Origin: Bacteroidota bacterium
Lineage (GTDB): Bacteria > Bacteroidota > Bacteroidia > Chitinophagales > Chitinophagaceae
NCBI GenBank assembly: GCA_023429365.1
Contig: JAEYVW010000195.1
Location: 1 to 15,166, forward strand
Direction of reading: 5' to 3'
DNA: 15,166 nt
Shown: one piece after another, positions 6,594-14,474 of the stretch
Layout: the number at the start of each line of letters is the position of its first letter
Position numbering within the stretch: position 1 is the stretch's first letter
Notes under the pieces: generated by a model
What the model saw: the letters and a program-made list of their open reading frames with translations, nothing else
Told to the model about the DNA's origin: nothing
The model's database searches: none
Program-made: the position numbers and the translations under genes

Positions 6594-7478
6594 ATGAACA
6601 CAAGAGCGCTGTATACCGTCTTATTTTCGGGGCTGATCCTATTGTGGATAGCCTGCAGAAAAGAGAATGTGGAACCCCCGCCTGATTCTCGTTTGCCGCT
6701 GCCGCTACTTACCAAGGATTCCAGTGCCGATCTTTCTATTCCGGGCCGGGACCCGGAAAGTTTCCGGGGCAAGTTTGTTGTTGATATGTATTATGGAACA
6801 GCCGTTTTGCCTCAAAAGGTAGATGTCGTGGTTAAAAAGAACGATGACCGGTCAAATATCAAAACTATCCATGCAGGGGTGACCAACTTCCCGACCAGCA
6901 TACAGGTAACCGGGACACAATTGAGAGACTTATTTGAATCCACTATTAATTTGGGTGACAAATTTGAGATTGGCGTTGATGTGACGACGAAGGACGGTAA
7001 AAAATTTGAGGCGTTTCCTGTTGCAGGAAATCCTTATGGAGCAGATACATCTGCACTGCCGGGCTCCAGGTTTTCGATAGCCTATATTGCGGAATGCAAA
7101 TTTGATATCGCTTCCTTTAGTGGCTATTATACAGTACAGCGCATCACGCATGAATATTGGGTCGGCGATTCTATCCTGGTGCAGCCAGGCACGGGAAACA
7201 CGATCCTGGTTACGGCCTGGCCCTACCCGAATCATTGGAGTACCTGGAGTTACAAGCGTGTACCCATGATCGTTACGATAGATCCCGTAACACTCACGGC
7301 CACTATTGATAATCAAAAGGTGGGCGAGTATTGCTGTACTGGACCAGTTGTGATCGTAGAGGGCGGAACCGGAACTGTAAGTCAATGCGGTGATAGTATT
7401 ATACTGAATGTGACGGTGGCTGAAGTATCGGATTATGGCAATATGTGGTATGAATGTATACTGGAACTGAAAAAATAG
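6594..7478 (+). CDS. Hypothetical lipoprotein with SusE-like Ig-type domain
   Basis: This is a predicted exported lipoprotein of 294 residues. A short positive N-terminus, a hydrophobic stretch and LLWIAC (lipobox, Cys21) indicate lipid attachment, followed by a proline-rich linker (PPPDSRLPLPLL). The middle part (about 55-150) is beta-rich, with FVVDMYYGTAVLPQKVDVVV, TSIQVTGTQL and LGDKFEIGVDVTTKDGKKF. I associate these patterns with SusE-like and surface-lipoprotein Ig-type domains of Bacteroidota. The C-terminal half has VPMIVTIDPVTLTATID and four more cysteines (C-C in GEYCCTG, then SQCGDS and WYECILE) that could form disulfides. It stands alone between the DUF72 remnant and the convergent DUF4136 gene. 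Ligand and role are unknown. Confidence 0.8.
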   Translation: MNTRALYTVLFSGLILLWIACRKENVEPPPDSRLPLPLLTKDSSADLSIPGRDPESFRGKFVVDMYYGTAVLPQKVDVVVKKNDDRSNIKTIHAGVTNFPTSIQVTGTQLRDLFESTINLGDKFEIGVDVTTKDGKKFEAFPVAGNPYGADTSALPGSRFSIAYIAECKFDIASFSGYYTVQRITHEYWVGDSILVQPGTGNTILVTAWPYPNHWSTWSYKRVPMIVTIDPVTLTATIDNQKVGEYCCTGPVVIVEGGTGTVSQCGDSIILNVTVAEVSDYGNMWYECILELKK

Positions 7479-7616
7479 CCGGGGTGACTGGAACTGGATG
7501 GTGATAATTTCTTCCCCGATGGATATCCTATAGCTTCAACGATAGTGCTCCGGGTTTCTCCCTAAGGTACCCGCGTATAACTGGCGGAGACTCCTTGGGG
7601 AAAAATGGCGAACTAT

Positions 7617-7641
7617 AAAAAAACCCCGGCCGATGCCGGGG
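7617..7641 (-). terminator. Rho-independent terminator of the DUF4136 gene
   Basis: A perfect 7-bp GC stem, CCCCGGC (7624-7630) / GCCGGGG (7635-7641), encloses a 4-base loop. On the minus strand it is followed at once by seven T (complement of 7617-7623). It lies 27 bp beyond the minus-strand DUF4136 stop. Read on the plus strand it is followed by TAAGTTTT, so it may also stop transcripts from the lipoprotein gene, though less efficiently. Confidence 0.88.
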
Positions 7642-7668
7642 TAAGTTTTCAACCGTCCGGGTAACAAA

Positions 7669-8256
7669 TTAGTTTTTCGCGATATCAAATTTCCTGAATA
7701 TGGCTTTTATACTATTTTGGATTTCCTTACTTGTCATATTCCTGTTACTCACTTCATCTGTAGCCCATCCCTGCCATACGAGTTTTTCAGTTTTTGCATC
7801 AATCATGGAGATCGTTACCGTCCCTTCCCTGGTGTTTACATCAAAGTGATCGTACCCCATAAATCTTGAAGGGTAGTAAACTCTGTAAAACCTCCGGGAG
7901 TAGGGATTATAAAATGTACGGACGAAAGGCCTTGAATACACGGGATCCGCTTGTTGCTTTGTTGAGCGTTCTACCAACAGGTCGTAGCTCAGCAATACAT
8001 CGGGGTTTGATTTAGATTCGCGCCATCCTGCCGTCTTTTCCAGCTCTTTGCTAACCGCATCCCGAACTTTCTGTTCGGCCAGGTCATTTTTTCTATTTTC
8101 CTTTTTATCGCTATTCTCTTTTTCTACCCAGGCGTACGTTTTATATTTAGTAAAATCCGTATTGTCGTCTTTTTCGATATGCGCAGTGGAAACACAACTT
8201 GCAAGCAAGAAGACGACACCTAACCATCCACTCCACAGTTTCAAATTGCTCTTCAT
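7669..8256 (-). CDS. DUF4136 lipoprotein
   Basis: This is a 195-residue predicted lipoprotein. The signal sequence ends in the lipobox FLLASC with Cys21. The following domain matches DUF4136: DFTKYKTYAWVE (about 34-45), an alpha-helical KVRDAVSKELEKTAGWRE (63-80), DVLLSYDL, and the C-terminal strand GTVTISMIDAKTEKLVWQGWA followed by helices (TSKEIQNSIKAIFRKF). Family members are envelope lipoproteins of unknown role. A Tyr/Arg/Phe-rich segment (PFVRTFYNPYSRRFYRVYYP) replaces the Gly/Tyr-rich loop usual at this place. A strong Shine-Dalgarno lies 4 nt before the ATG and a strong terminator follows, so the gene looks monocistronic. Confidence 0.9.
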   Translation of the reverse strand: MKSNLKLWSGWLGVVFLLASCVSTAHIEKDDNTDFTKYKTYAWVEKENSDKKENRKNDLAEQKVRDAVSKELEKTAGWRESKSNPDVLLSYDLLVERSTKQQADPVYSRPFVRTFYNPYSRRFYRVYYPSRFMGYDHFDVNTREGTVTISMIDAKTEKLVWQGWATDEVSNRNMTSKEIQNSIKAIFRKFDIAKN

Positions 8257-8260
8257 AGTT

Positions 8261-8266
8261 CCTCCT
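8261..8266 (-). promoter_or_regulatory. Unusually strong Shine-Dalgarno (AGGAGG) for the DUF4136 gene
   Basis: The minus strand reads AAAGGAGGAACT directly before the ATG at 8256, so a full AGGAGG lies 4 nt from the start codon. Most other genes in this window, as is usual for Bacteroidota, have A-rich leaders without such a site. It fixes the start codon and suggests efficient, perhaps atypical, translation. Confidence 0.7.
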
Positions 8267-8418
8267 TTTGTTAATTGAAGTCACTAATAAGAACGGAAAA
8301 TTGTCTGCCAGGTTTATTAAGGAGTTGTGAAAATTATTGCCCTTTAGGCACTGGCTTCCACCCCGATAGGTATTAGAATTGAAATTAACAGAACAGTAAC
8401 GACGTTTGAAATATAGAT

Positions 8419-9822
8419 TTAACCCAATCCAATTTCTGAGTGCCGGGAAGGTATCTCAACATCGGTGAAACCTTTTCGCAAAAGCCGGTCCTTAAACGCT
8501 TGTTGTACATCGTATTCGCCATGTACAAGGAAAAGTTTGCTGACGGCCCGGGGATCCTGACAAGCCAGCCATTGACTGAGGTCTTCATAATCCCCATGAG
8601 CGCTCATACTGCGTACTGAACCGACTTCTGCATGAACCTCATGAACAACTCCAAAAATGGAGACTTCTTTGACACCGGACATTAACCTGGCTCCAAGCGA
8701 GCTGGGTTCACAATACCCTGTCATCAGGATAGTGTTCCGGCTGTTTTCGATATTATTACTTATATGATGCTTTACCCTGCCGGCTTCAGCCATACCACTT
8801 GCCGAAATAATAACGCAGGGTTCATTTCTAAAGTTCAGAAGTTTTGATTGCTCGACGGTTTTGACATACTTCAGTCCCTGAAAAGAAAACGGATCCGAAT
8901 CTGATTTGAGGATTTTCTGGATATAACGATTGAAGTATTCAGGATATCTTTTAGTAAGTTCGGTCGCTTCCAAACTTAATGGGCTGTCGAGAAAATAATC
9001 CAGTTCAGGCAGGCGATTTTCCAACTCCAGTTGATTCAGAGAGAATAAAATTTCCTGGGTTCGGCCGACGCTAAACGCTGGCATAATTAACTTCCCCTTT
9101 TTTTCAATGCAGGTTTTGTTTATCCATTCCAGTAAATGCTCAGGTGTAGTTCGCATCTCTTCATGAAGACTATTACCGTATGTCGATTCGAGAATAATAT
9201 AATCAGCCTGTGGGAATACTTCAGGCGATTTTAAAATAATATCCCTGTACCGGCCTACATCCCCGCTGAAACTAATTTGCCTTGTTATCCCGTTCTCTGT
9301 AATTCGGAGGTGAACACAGGCACTTCCTATGATATGCCCTGCATCCGTAAACATTACCTCAACATCTTCCATTATCTGTTGCCAGCTTCCATAAGAAACG
9401 TCGACAAATCTATCCAGGCTACTTTTCGCATCTTCTACTGTATAAAGTGGCTGCAACATCGGTTTACCTTCAGCCAGCCGCCTTTTATTACTATATTTTA
9501 TATCACTCTCCTGTATTTCACCTGAATCCTCGAGGAGAATCCGTGCAAGGTCGCTGGTAGCATGCGTACAATAAATTTTCCCGGCAAAGCCGTCTTTTAC
9601 CAGTTTTGGAATGAGCCCGCTGTGGTCGATATGTGCATGCGATAGTACCATTAAATCTATTTCCAAGGGTTCAAAACCAAAGTCGCGATTTAGCGCATCT
9701 GTTTCACGACCCATCCCCTGAAACATCCCACAATCAAGTAAAATTTTCTTCCCGTTCTTTAAAGTGATCAGGTGCTTTGAACCCGTAACAGTTCGCGCCG
9801 CCCCATGAAATGCTATCTTCAT
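8419..9822 (-). CDS. Beta-CASP metallo-beta-lactamase RNase (CPSF-73/Ysh1-like)
   Basis: This is a 467-residue enzyme expected to cut RNA with two zinc ions. The metallo-beta-lactamase part shows MKIAFHGAARTVTGSKHLI at the start, SHAHIDHSG (H62, H64, D66, H67), AGHIIGSA (H163) and SGDVG (D188). The inserted beta-CASP region (about 210-370) begins ILESTYGN (E212) and contains PAFSVGRTQEIL and ASGMAEAGR. C-terminal MSAHGDYEDLSQW (H409) and LVHGE (H434) complete the active site. All catalytic positions are present and the length is normal for the bacterial TTHA0252-like group. It lies 61 bp after the DUF4442 gene in the same direction and is probably the last gene of that operon. RNase activity is a family-level inference. 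Confidence 0.94.
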   Translation of the reverse strand: MKIAFHGAARTVTGSKHLITLKNGKKILLDCGMFQGMGRETDALNRDFGFEPLEIDLMVLSHAHIDHSGLIPKLVKDGFAGKIYCTHATSDLARILLEDSGEIQESDIKYSNKRRLAEGKPMLQPLYTVEDAKSSLDRFVDVSYGSWQQIMEDVEVMFTDAGHIIGSACVHLRITENGITRQISFSGDVGRYRDIILKSPEVFPQADYIILESTYGNSLHEEMRTTPEHLLEWINKTCIEKKGKLIMPAFSVGRTQEILFSLNQLELENRLPELDYFLDSPLSLEATELTKRYPEYFNRYIQKILKSDSDPFSFQGLKYVKTVEQSKLLNFRNEPCVIISASGMAEAGRVKHHISNNIENSRNTILMTGYCEPSSLGARLMSGVKEVSIFGVVHEVHAEVGSVRSMSAHGDYEDLSQWLACQDPRAVSKLFLVHGEYDVQQAFKDRLLRKGFTDVEIPSRHSEIGLG

Positions 9823-9883
9823 ATTAATTTCGATGAGCCCGAAGAATCATAATTCTTTTGGGTTGTTATTAAAAAAATCAACG

Positions 9884-10375
9884 TTAAGACTTGCGAACTT
9901 TAAAAGACCACGTAACTAAGAATTCCGCTATTACCTCCTCTCTATCATTTGTACCAATCGACCTTGCCTTCACTATACGACCTTCACCAGTTGAGATACA
10001 TTCCTCTATTTCTTTTCGAAATTCTTCGCCATCATGACAACTAAAAGTGGTTCGACCGGTTGCCTTCTTGAAATATTTAGACTCCACGCTTACCACCAGC
10101 ATAGAAACGCCGGGAGATCTTTGATACACGTACATCATCGCTAAAGCCCCGGTGCTCATTTCTGCAGCCATGGAAAGACAGGCAAAATATGTTGACCTGA
10201 AGGGATTTCGCGATAACCATTTATAAGGAACACTTGCGGTGCAATGGTCTTTGTCAATACTTCGGACACGCACGCCACAAAAAAAAGCACTGGGCAGGCG
10301 GGTTAATAAGAACATCCTAAACTTGACCGGATGTCTCACCATTTTCAGGTAAGAGTCAATTCCGTCCGTTTTCAT
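9884..10375 (-). CDS. DUF4442 hotdog-fold protein
   Basis: DUF4442 proteins are hotdog-fold relatives of acyl-CoA thioesterases; most have no tested substrate. The 163 residues include the recognisable VPYKWLSRNPFRSTYFACL (about 49-67), followed by SMAAEMSTGALAMM. This is the hotdog central helix, where thioesterases keep an acidic residue (here Glu in AAEMSTG). The ending FLVTWSFKVRKS is a typical last strand. Its ATG overlaps the thioredoxin-like gene's stop by one base (TAATG), so translation is probably coupled although one product is exported and this one is cytosolic. A role in acyl or lipid metabolism is possible but unproven. Confidence 0.88.
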   Translation of the reverse strand: MKTDGIDSYLKMVRHPVKFRMFLLTRLPSAFFCGVRVRSIDKDHCTASVPYKWLSRNPFRSTYFACLSMAAEMSTGALAMMYVYQRSPGVSMLVVSVESKYFKKATGRTTFSCHDGEEFRKEIEECISTGEGRIVKARSIGTNDREEVIAEFLVTWSFKVRKS

Positions 10376-10878
10376 TACTCCATATAATTTTTTGGATCAA
10401 GCGCTGCTGGTGACCAGTCCGATAAAAAACCTACAACGGTTTTTACATCGTATCCTTTACCCTCTTCAAGGTAGGCTGAATTCTGGGTGTGAATTAATTC
10501 ACCTTTTCCATTTAAAATAAGAAACACAGGAAATCCGAATCGTTGTGGATAGGAATATCGCGCTAACAACTTTTCATTCTTGTTTTCCTTACTATAATTA
10601 AGGTGATAAACAATGTAATTCTTGTTGATTACAGAATCCACAGATTTATTGGTAGTCGCCAAATCGTTAAAACGGGCACACCAAATACACCAGTTGCCGC
10701 CAATTTGAACAAAAACATGCTTACCTTCCTTCTCCGCAAGGTTAACTGCTTCCGATAATCTCATCTCAGCATCCTCATCAGGCTTATAAAGTTTAAATTT
10801 ACTCAGATCCTGGGACAAGGAGGTTGTTGAAAGAAAAACCGTTGAAACTACTACAAGAAATAACTTCATACTCGTCAT
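10375..10878 (-). CDS. Exported thioredoxin-family protein
   Basis: This is a 167-residue thioredoxin-fold protein with an N-terminal export signal (about residues 4-22, hydrophobic KLFLVVVSTVFLSTTSLS). The redox motif GGNWCIWCARF has Cys64 and Cys67; the dipeptide between them, Ile-Trp, differs from the Gly-Pro of thioredoxin. FGFPVFLILNGKGELIHTQ contains the cis-proline region (FPVF). It is close to the thioredoxin-like DUF255/SoxW-type proteins with LAEKEGKHVFVQIGGNWC. Disulfide reduction or exchange in the periplasm is likely. The ATG at 10878 or the one at 10869 (residue 4) could be used; the second sits nearer the signal. The gene starts 23 bp after the protease stop and overlaps the DUF4442 start, so it is the middle of an operon. 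Confidence 0.9.
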   Translation of the reverse strand: MTSMKLFLVVVSTVFLSTTSLSQDLSKFKLYKPDEDAEMRLSEAVNLAEKEGKHVFVQIGGNWCIWCARFNDLATTNKSVDSVINKNYIVYHLNYSKENKNEKLLARYSYPQRFGFPVFLILNGKGELIHTQNSAYLEEGKGYDVKTVVGFLSDWSPAALDPKNYME

Positions 10879-10901
10879 TTAGTTAATATACTGCCTATTA
10901 A

Positions 10902-12485
10902 TTACTTTGTCTTGTCGAACGCAACAATCGTAGCAACGGCTTTATTATCATTCGCGTTTGCTTTAAAATAAATGCTGCCATTCGCCCCGGTGCTAAAACC
11001 GGTAGATCGAATCAGGATGCTACGCAATGCATCATTCACCTTACCAGCATAGCTGGACTGATTGCTGTTACTAATCGCTGCGTTCAGGCTATTGTAATCC
11101 AGTTCATCTTTACTGGCTACAATAACAATATAATCTTTTGTGCCTATACTATCAGCTTCCAACGATTGTGATTTTGGGAACAAACGATAGCCGGTTATTC
11201 CGCAATAGGGTGAATGTTTGGAAACTGTTTCACCAGGCTTGATATATGGGAACAACACAAAACTCCTTCCTCTTTCGTCTTGTCCGAAAATATAGATATA
11301 ACATTCTGTTGCATTTTTAACTTCCATTTTAAACCTGGTACCAACGCGTATAGGGCTTGCTGTTTGAAATTCATTACCACCGGTTGAGCGTAATTGGATA
11401 TTCTGTTTCGTCGCATTGTCAACAAGTCCAATCGTGCACTCAAGAGGTAGATTTGCAACAGCTCCCCTTTTAGGAAGCGGGTCGATTCCATAAGCTTCGC
11501 GAACATAATTTTTGAAATCACCATACCTGACCCAGGCGATTCCTTCTTTGCCCCATTGGGGTCCCCAACTATTCATGATCTGAAACGACCCACCGAATTT
11601 TCTATCATCGTATCCTATTACGCACATGGCATGACCACCCATACCAACCTGTGACGCATCCATGCCACCGGGTTGCCAGAGCTCTTTGCCTATCATTTCC
11701 TGCATAAAACTCTGTCCGACCATCATGCCAATCACAACCGGGGCATCCTTAGCCAAATGTTCTTTGACGGCGCGAACATTAATGGAGTTGATGTTATCCC
11801 CGTTGGTCAGACGTGTAAATCCATGAATTTTGTATTGCGAAGCCTGCTGGACATGGCTGCTGTTAGGCTGGCGGGTGCAATCCTGCTCGTCGTAAGGAAA
11901 TTGATCAAGGGGTAAGGCCCCTTGCCTTGACATCTGGTCCATGGCTCTTTGTATATAAGATCCCTGGCAATCATCCAAACCAATTTGATTATACATAAAC
12001 GAAGGACTAAATCGTATCTGGTTGGGATCTACACCGGTTGACGCTGCTTCGAGAACCGTTCTGGCTGCATAAGCACTACTCCATGCAACGCAGCTACCCT
12101 GTTGGCCCTGATCGCCGCGTTGAGGCGCGAAACGTAACAACGAAACTGCTTCAGGCAATGGATTTTTTCCCTGATCGTCTTCTAGCCCTTCATAAACTGA
12201 TGCCTTATTAAATTCAGCTGGGTTAAAACTATAACCACTTTGAGAGAAGATTGACTGAGCAATATCCTGGATGTTACAATTTCCGCGGCCGAGTAAAAAA
12301 TAGGCGCCTGCTCCCAGTACTAAAAGAAGAATGATGCCCTTCCCTTTAAACAAGCTAAGCAATAACGGTAACAAAGAAAAAAGGCCACCTCCACCGCCGC
12401 CTGGCACATTGCTCCGGCCGCCACGGTCATCGTTATAATCATTTTGATTTGGGTCATGGGGATCATCTGTCATCCTGATTGGCAT
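10902..12485 (-). CDS. Membrane-anchored papain-like (C1) cysteine protease with C-terminal DUF4384 domain
   Basis: This 527-residue protein has a polar N-terminus rich in Asp/Asn, a hexaglycine stretch (29-34), and a transmembrane helix at about 50-66 (GIILLLVLGAGAYFLL). A papain-fold domain (about 112-340) follows. Catalytic residues are in order: Gln126 and Cys132 in DQGQQGSCVAWS, His285 in GGHAMCVIGYDD and Asn305 in IMNSWGPQWG. The six-residue Gln-to-Cys spacing equals that of papain, so the enzyme looks active. The C-terminal part (about 355-520) fits DUF4384, with PIRVGTRFKMEV and YIYIFGQDERGRSFVLFPY. No long propeptide is seen between the helix and the catalytic domain. It is the first gene of a four-gene run with the thioredoxin-like gene next. 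Either Met1 or Met5 (12473) may be the start. Topology and target are inferred. Confidence 0.92.
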   Translation of the reverse strand: MPIRMTDDPHDPNQNDYNDDRGGRSNVPGGGGGGLFSLLPLLLSLFKGKGIILLLVLGAGAYFLLGRGNCNIQDIAQSIFSQSGYSFNPAEFNKASVYEGLEDDQGKNPLPEAVSLLRFAPQRGDQGQQGSCVAWSSAYAARTVLEAASTGVDPNQIRFSPSFMYNQIGLDDCQGSYIQRAMDQMSRQGALPLDQFPYDEQDCTRQPNSSHVQQASQYKIHGFTRLTNGDNINSINVRAVKEHLAKDAPVVIGMMVGQSFMQEMIGKELWQPGGMDASQVGMGGHAMCVIGYDDRKFGGSFQIMNSWGPQWGKEGIAWVRYGDFKNYVREAYGIDPLPKRGAVANLPLECTIGLVDNATKQNIQLRSTGGNEFQTASPIRVGTRFKMEVKNATECYIYIFGQDERGRSFVLFPYIKPGETVSKHSPYCGITGYRLFPKSQSLEADSIGTKDYIVIVASKDELDYNSLNAAISNSNQSSYAGKVNDALRSILIRSTGFSTGANGSIYFKANANDNKAVATIVAFDKTK

Positions 12486-12505
12486 ATCTCGAAGTTTTTA
12501 TAAAC

Positions 12506-12539
12506 TAAATGTAGCAAGTTCGAGGCAATATTGTATCAA
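12506..12539 (-). promoter_or_regulatory. Candidate promoter of the protease operon
   Basis: On the minus strand TTG (12539-12537) and TACATTTA (12513-12506) approximate the -33 and -7 elements of Bacteroidota promoters, with a 23-bp spacer that is longer than usual. The second box is one base from TAnnTTTG and would start transcription about 15 nt before the protease ATG. Motif evidence only. Confidence 0.3.
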
Positions 12540-12607
12540 CCCTTGGAATTAGTTAGATTTTTCAACAACCTTCATCAAATTTGAATAAGATTTGCCATTT
12601 TTGATGT

Positions 12608-13492
12608 ATGCGAACTTCATTTTCTGCGATTCCAGTAATGCTGTTTTTTTTTATTGCGAGCCACCTGAATGTCTATGGGCAAAAAATTCAGGGAAAACTT
12701 CATTTCACTCCTGGAAAGACGCTTAATGTCCATATGGATCTAAAGTCAATTGTAACACAACAGGCGATGAACAACGCCATTAGTTTTGAGGTGGACGGCG
12801 AAGCTCTGTACAACTACAAAGTCCTGGAATCAGACGGTACGAAAACTACATTACAACATCAAGGTCAGAGTATCAATTTCCGGTTTAATGGCATGGGACA
12901 AAAACATTCATTTAATTCGAATGACAGTTCCGATCTTGCTGGTCCCTTCGGAGACTACATAAAAAATTTACTATCGAAAAAATATGAGATGACAATCGAC
13001 AACACTGGAATGGTTATCTCCATAGCCCCCAGGGGGTCGGGTAAAATTATTGCAGATGAGAGGACGGCGATTGTATTGAACATGATCAAAGAACTTTCTG
13101 ACATGGCAAATCCCCCCCAGGAAGGCCAGGCAAGTTTTTTCAAGATTCTACCATATAACAGTATTGCCATTGGTGAAAGTTGGGCTGACTCCAGCCAGTA
13201 TACAAATGGTAGCATTAAGACTATTTACACATTGTCGGGATTAACTGATTCAACCCTGATCATCGATTTTAAAAATTATTCGACAATTATCTCCAGGACG
13301 ACACTGATGGGAAACGAAACAACAACGACCTTAAATGGTACAGGGACCGGTAAAGTCATTATTGATAAAGACACAGGTATAATGAAAGAAAAGTTTTCTA
13401 CAACAGAGACTGGTGGAACCATGGAAGCCATGGGAGTTAGTACGCCTGTGAATTCTAAGACTACTATCGCGGTTCGATTAAAACCTCAGTGA
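12608..13492 (+). CDS. DUF6263-family exported protein
   Basis: This is a 294-residue protein with a Sec signal peptide (about 1-24, hydrophobic VMLFFFIASHLNVYG, then QKIQGKL). The body is beta-strand rich and fits the DUF6263 pattern: LHFTPGKTLNVHMDLKSIVTQ near the start, KKYEMTIDNTGMVISI (123-138), a helix around AIVLNMIKEL, IAIGESWADS, and GTGKVIIDKDTGIMKEKFST near the end. Family members are uncharacterised envelope proteins of Bacteroidota. There is no lipobox, so it is probably periplasmic. It is divergent from the protease operon across 122 bp, and its stop overlaps the next small gene by one base. Function is unknown. Confidence 0.85.
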   Translation: MRTSFSAIPVMLFFFIASHLNVYGQKIQGKLHFTPGKTLNVHMDLKSIVTQQAMNNAISFEVDGEALYNYKVLESDGTKTTLQHQGQSINFRFNGMGQKHSFNSNDSSDLAGPFGDYIKNLLSKKYEMTIDNTGMVISIAPRGSGKIIADERTAIVLNMIKELSDMANPPQEGQASFFKILPYNSIAIGESWADSSQYTNGSIKTIYTLSGLTDSTLIIDFKNYSTIISRTTLMGNETTTTLNGTGTGKVIIDKDTGIMKEKFSTTETGGTMEAMGVSTPVNSKTTIAVRLKPQ

Positions 13493-13644
13493 TGAATTTT
13501 CCGGTTATACTTATTATAGTGGTACTTGTGGTTTTCCTTATCTGGAAAATTATGGGAACAAATTCAAGTCGCACAAGGCGCCAACCACGCCGGTTCAGTA
13601 GTGGTAGATATCGGAAAAAGAAAAAAGAATCTGATGGCCTATAA
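13492..13644 (+). CDS. Small single-pass membrane protein, 50 aa, overlapping the DUF6263 stop
   Basis: An ATG at 13492 shares its A with the TGA of the DUF6263 gene (TGATG), a classic sign of translational coupling. The 50-residue product starts with a clean transmembrane helix (about residues 4-18, PVILIIVVLVVFLIW). A strongly basic cytoplasmic tail follows (residues 27-45, with RTRRQPRRF, GRYRKKKKE). It ends 14 bp before a hairpin with T runs. I do not recognise the family. It may assist or anchor the upstream protein, or bind membranes or nucleic acid; this is inference. The overlap, the helix and the terminator placement are the support for it being a real gene. Confidence 0.65.
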   Translation: MNFPVILIIVVLVVFLIWKIMGTNSSRTRRQPRRFSSGRYRKKKKESDGL

Positions 13645-13652
13645 GTGGCTTT

Positions 13653-13686
13653 AAAAACTGACTGTGATAAAGTCAGGACCTTTTTT
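13653..13686. terminator. Hairpin with T runs on both sides, shared by convergent genes
   Basis: CTGACT (13658-13663) and AGTCAG (13671-13676) form a 6-bp stem with a 7-base loop. On the minus strand it is followed at once by five T; on the plus strand, after GACC, by six T. It could end both the small membrane-protein transcript and the methyltransferase transcript. The methyltransferase stop codon (13673-13675) lies inside one arm. Confidence 0.65.
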
Positions 13687-14419
13687 GACCGATTATATAC
13701 GCTCTGGGATCGCCTATTGTAAATTTCTTTTTACCGGGGATACTATAAATTTCAAGCAGGTCAAAACCGGCGGTATTTAATATTTCTTCCATCTCATTAA
13801 TGGAGTAGATATAGTCTATCGCCTTTTTTGATTCAGTTTTACCGTCAGCGGCAAGTATGAGGTGATCAGTTTCTATGCGGGAAGGTTTTGTGAAGTATTT
13901 ACTATCCGTAATAAACTTTAGATCTCCGAATGTTGTCCAGGATCGTTCTCTGAAGTCTTTAAAAGCAATTTCTGCCAGCATCCACGAATTGATCAGCATA
14001 TAACCGTCGGGTTTCAAATGACGGCTCACCATCCTCAAAATTTTTATCGTATCCTCCTTATCAAAAAAGCAAAGACTATTGCCCATACATAAAGCGAGGT
14101 CGTACGAACCCTCTGCCTCATACTCCACAACATCTGACTGGACGGTGTCAATATGTAAATTTTCCCTCTCAGCAATTGCCCGCACTTCATCAATATAATA
14201 TTTGAGGTTATCAACTGCTGTTACATTCATCCCGCTTTTCGCCAGCGTAATGGCATGACGACCGTTACCACACATTAAATCCAACACACAACTACCCGGT
14301 TGAAGTCTAAAATAGTCACGAATAAAGTCTGACTCACGGATAGTCAATTCTGCGGGTACAATATTTTTCCAGATATCCTTATAGTAACCCTCAAAATAGC
14401 TGTTGTTAATATTCTCCAT
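13673..14419 (-). CDS. Class I SAM-dependent methyltransferase
   Basis: This is a 248-residue cytosolic methyltransferase. Motif I, VLDLMCGNGRHAITLAKSG (45-63), has Asp47 and the Gly51/Gly53 loop, and VTAVD (66-70) ends in the acidic residue that binds the ribose. YDLALCMGNSLCFF carries motif IV-like residues, and LRMVSRHLKPDGYMLINSW is the typical helix and strand after it. The pattern resembles Methyltransf_25/11 small-molecule enzymes. The acceptor is not evident. The response-regulator gene lies 55 bp upstream in the same direction, so co-transcription is possible. The stop overlaps the shared terminator hairpin. Confidence 0.9.
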   Translation of the reverse strand: MENINNSYFEGYYKDIWKNIVPAELTIRESDFIRDYFRLQPGSCVLDLMCGNGRHAITLAKSGMNVTAVDNLKYYIDEVRAIAERENLHIDTVQSDVVEYEAEGSYDLALCMGNSLCFFDKEDTIKILRMVSRHLKPDGYMLINSWMLAEIAFKDFRERSWTTFGDLKFITDSKYFTKPSRIETDHLILAADGKTESKKAIDYIYSINEMEEILNTAGFDLLEIYSIPGKKKFTIGDPRAYIIGQKRS

Positions 14420-14474
14420 AATAGAAAGGCTTTACCGATGCGACAAAGCATAAGTTAATATTGAAACAAAAACG

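Noticed and set aside
8336..8354. TGCC/GGCA hairpin downstream of the beta-CASP RNase gene
   Set aside because: A four-pair stem with no adjacent T run on the minus strand does not support a rho-independent terminator.
9861..9877. A/T-rich spacer between the beta-CASP RNase and DUF4442 genes as a possible terminator
   Set aside because: The short AGAAT/ATTCT stem nearby has no GC pairs beyond one and the T run is weak, so I keep the two genes in one probable operon.
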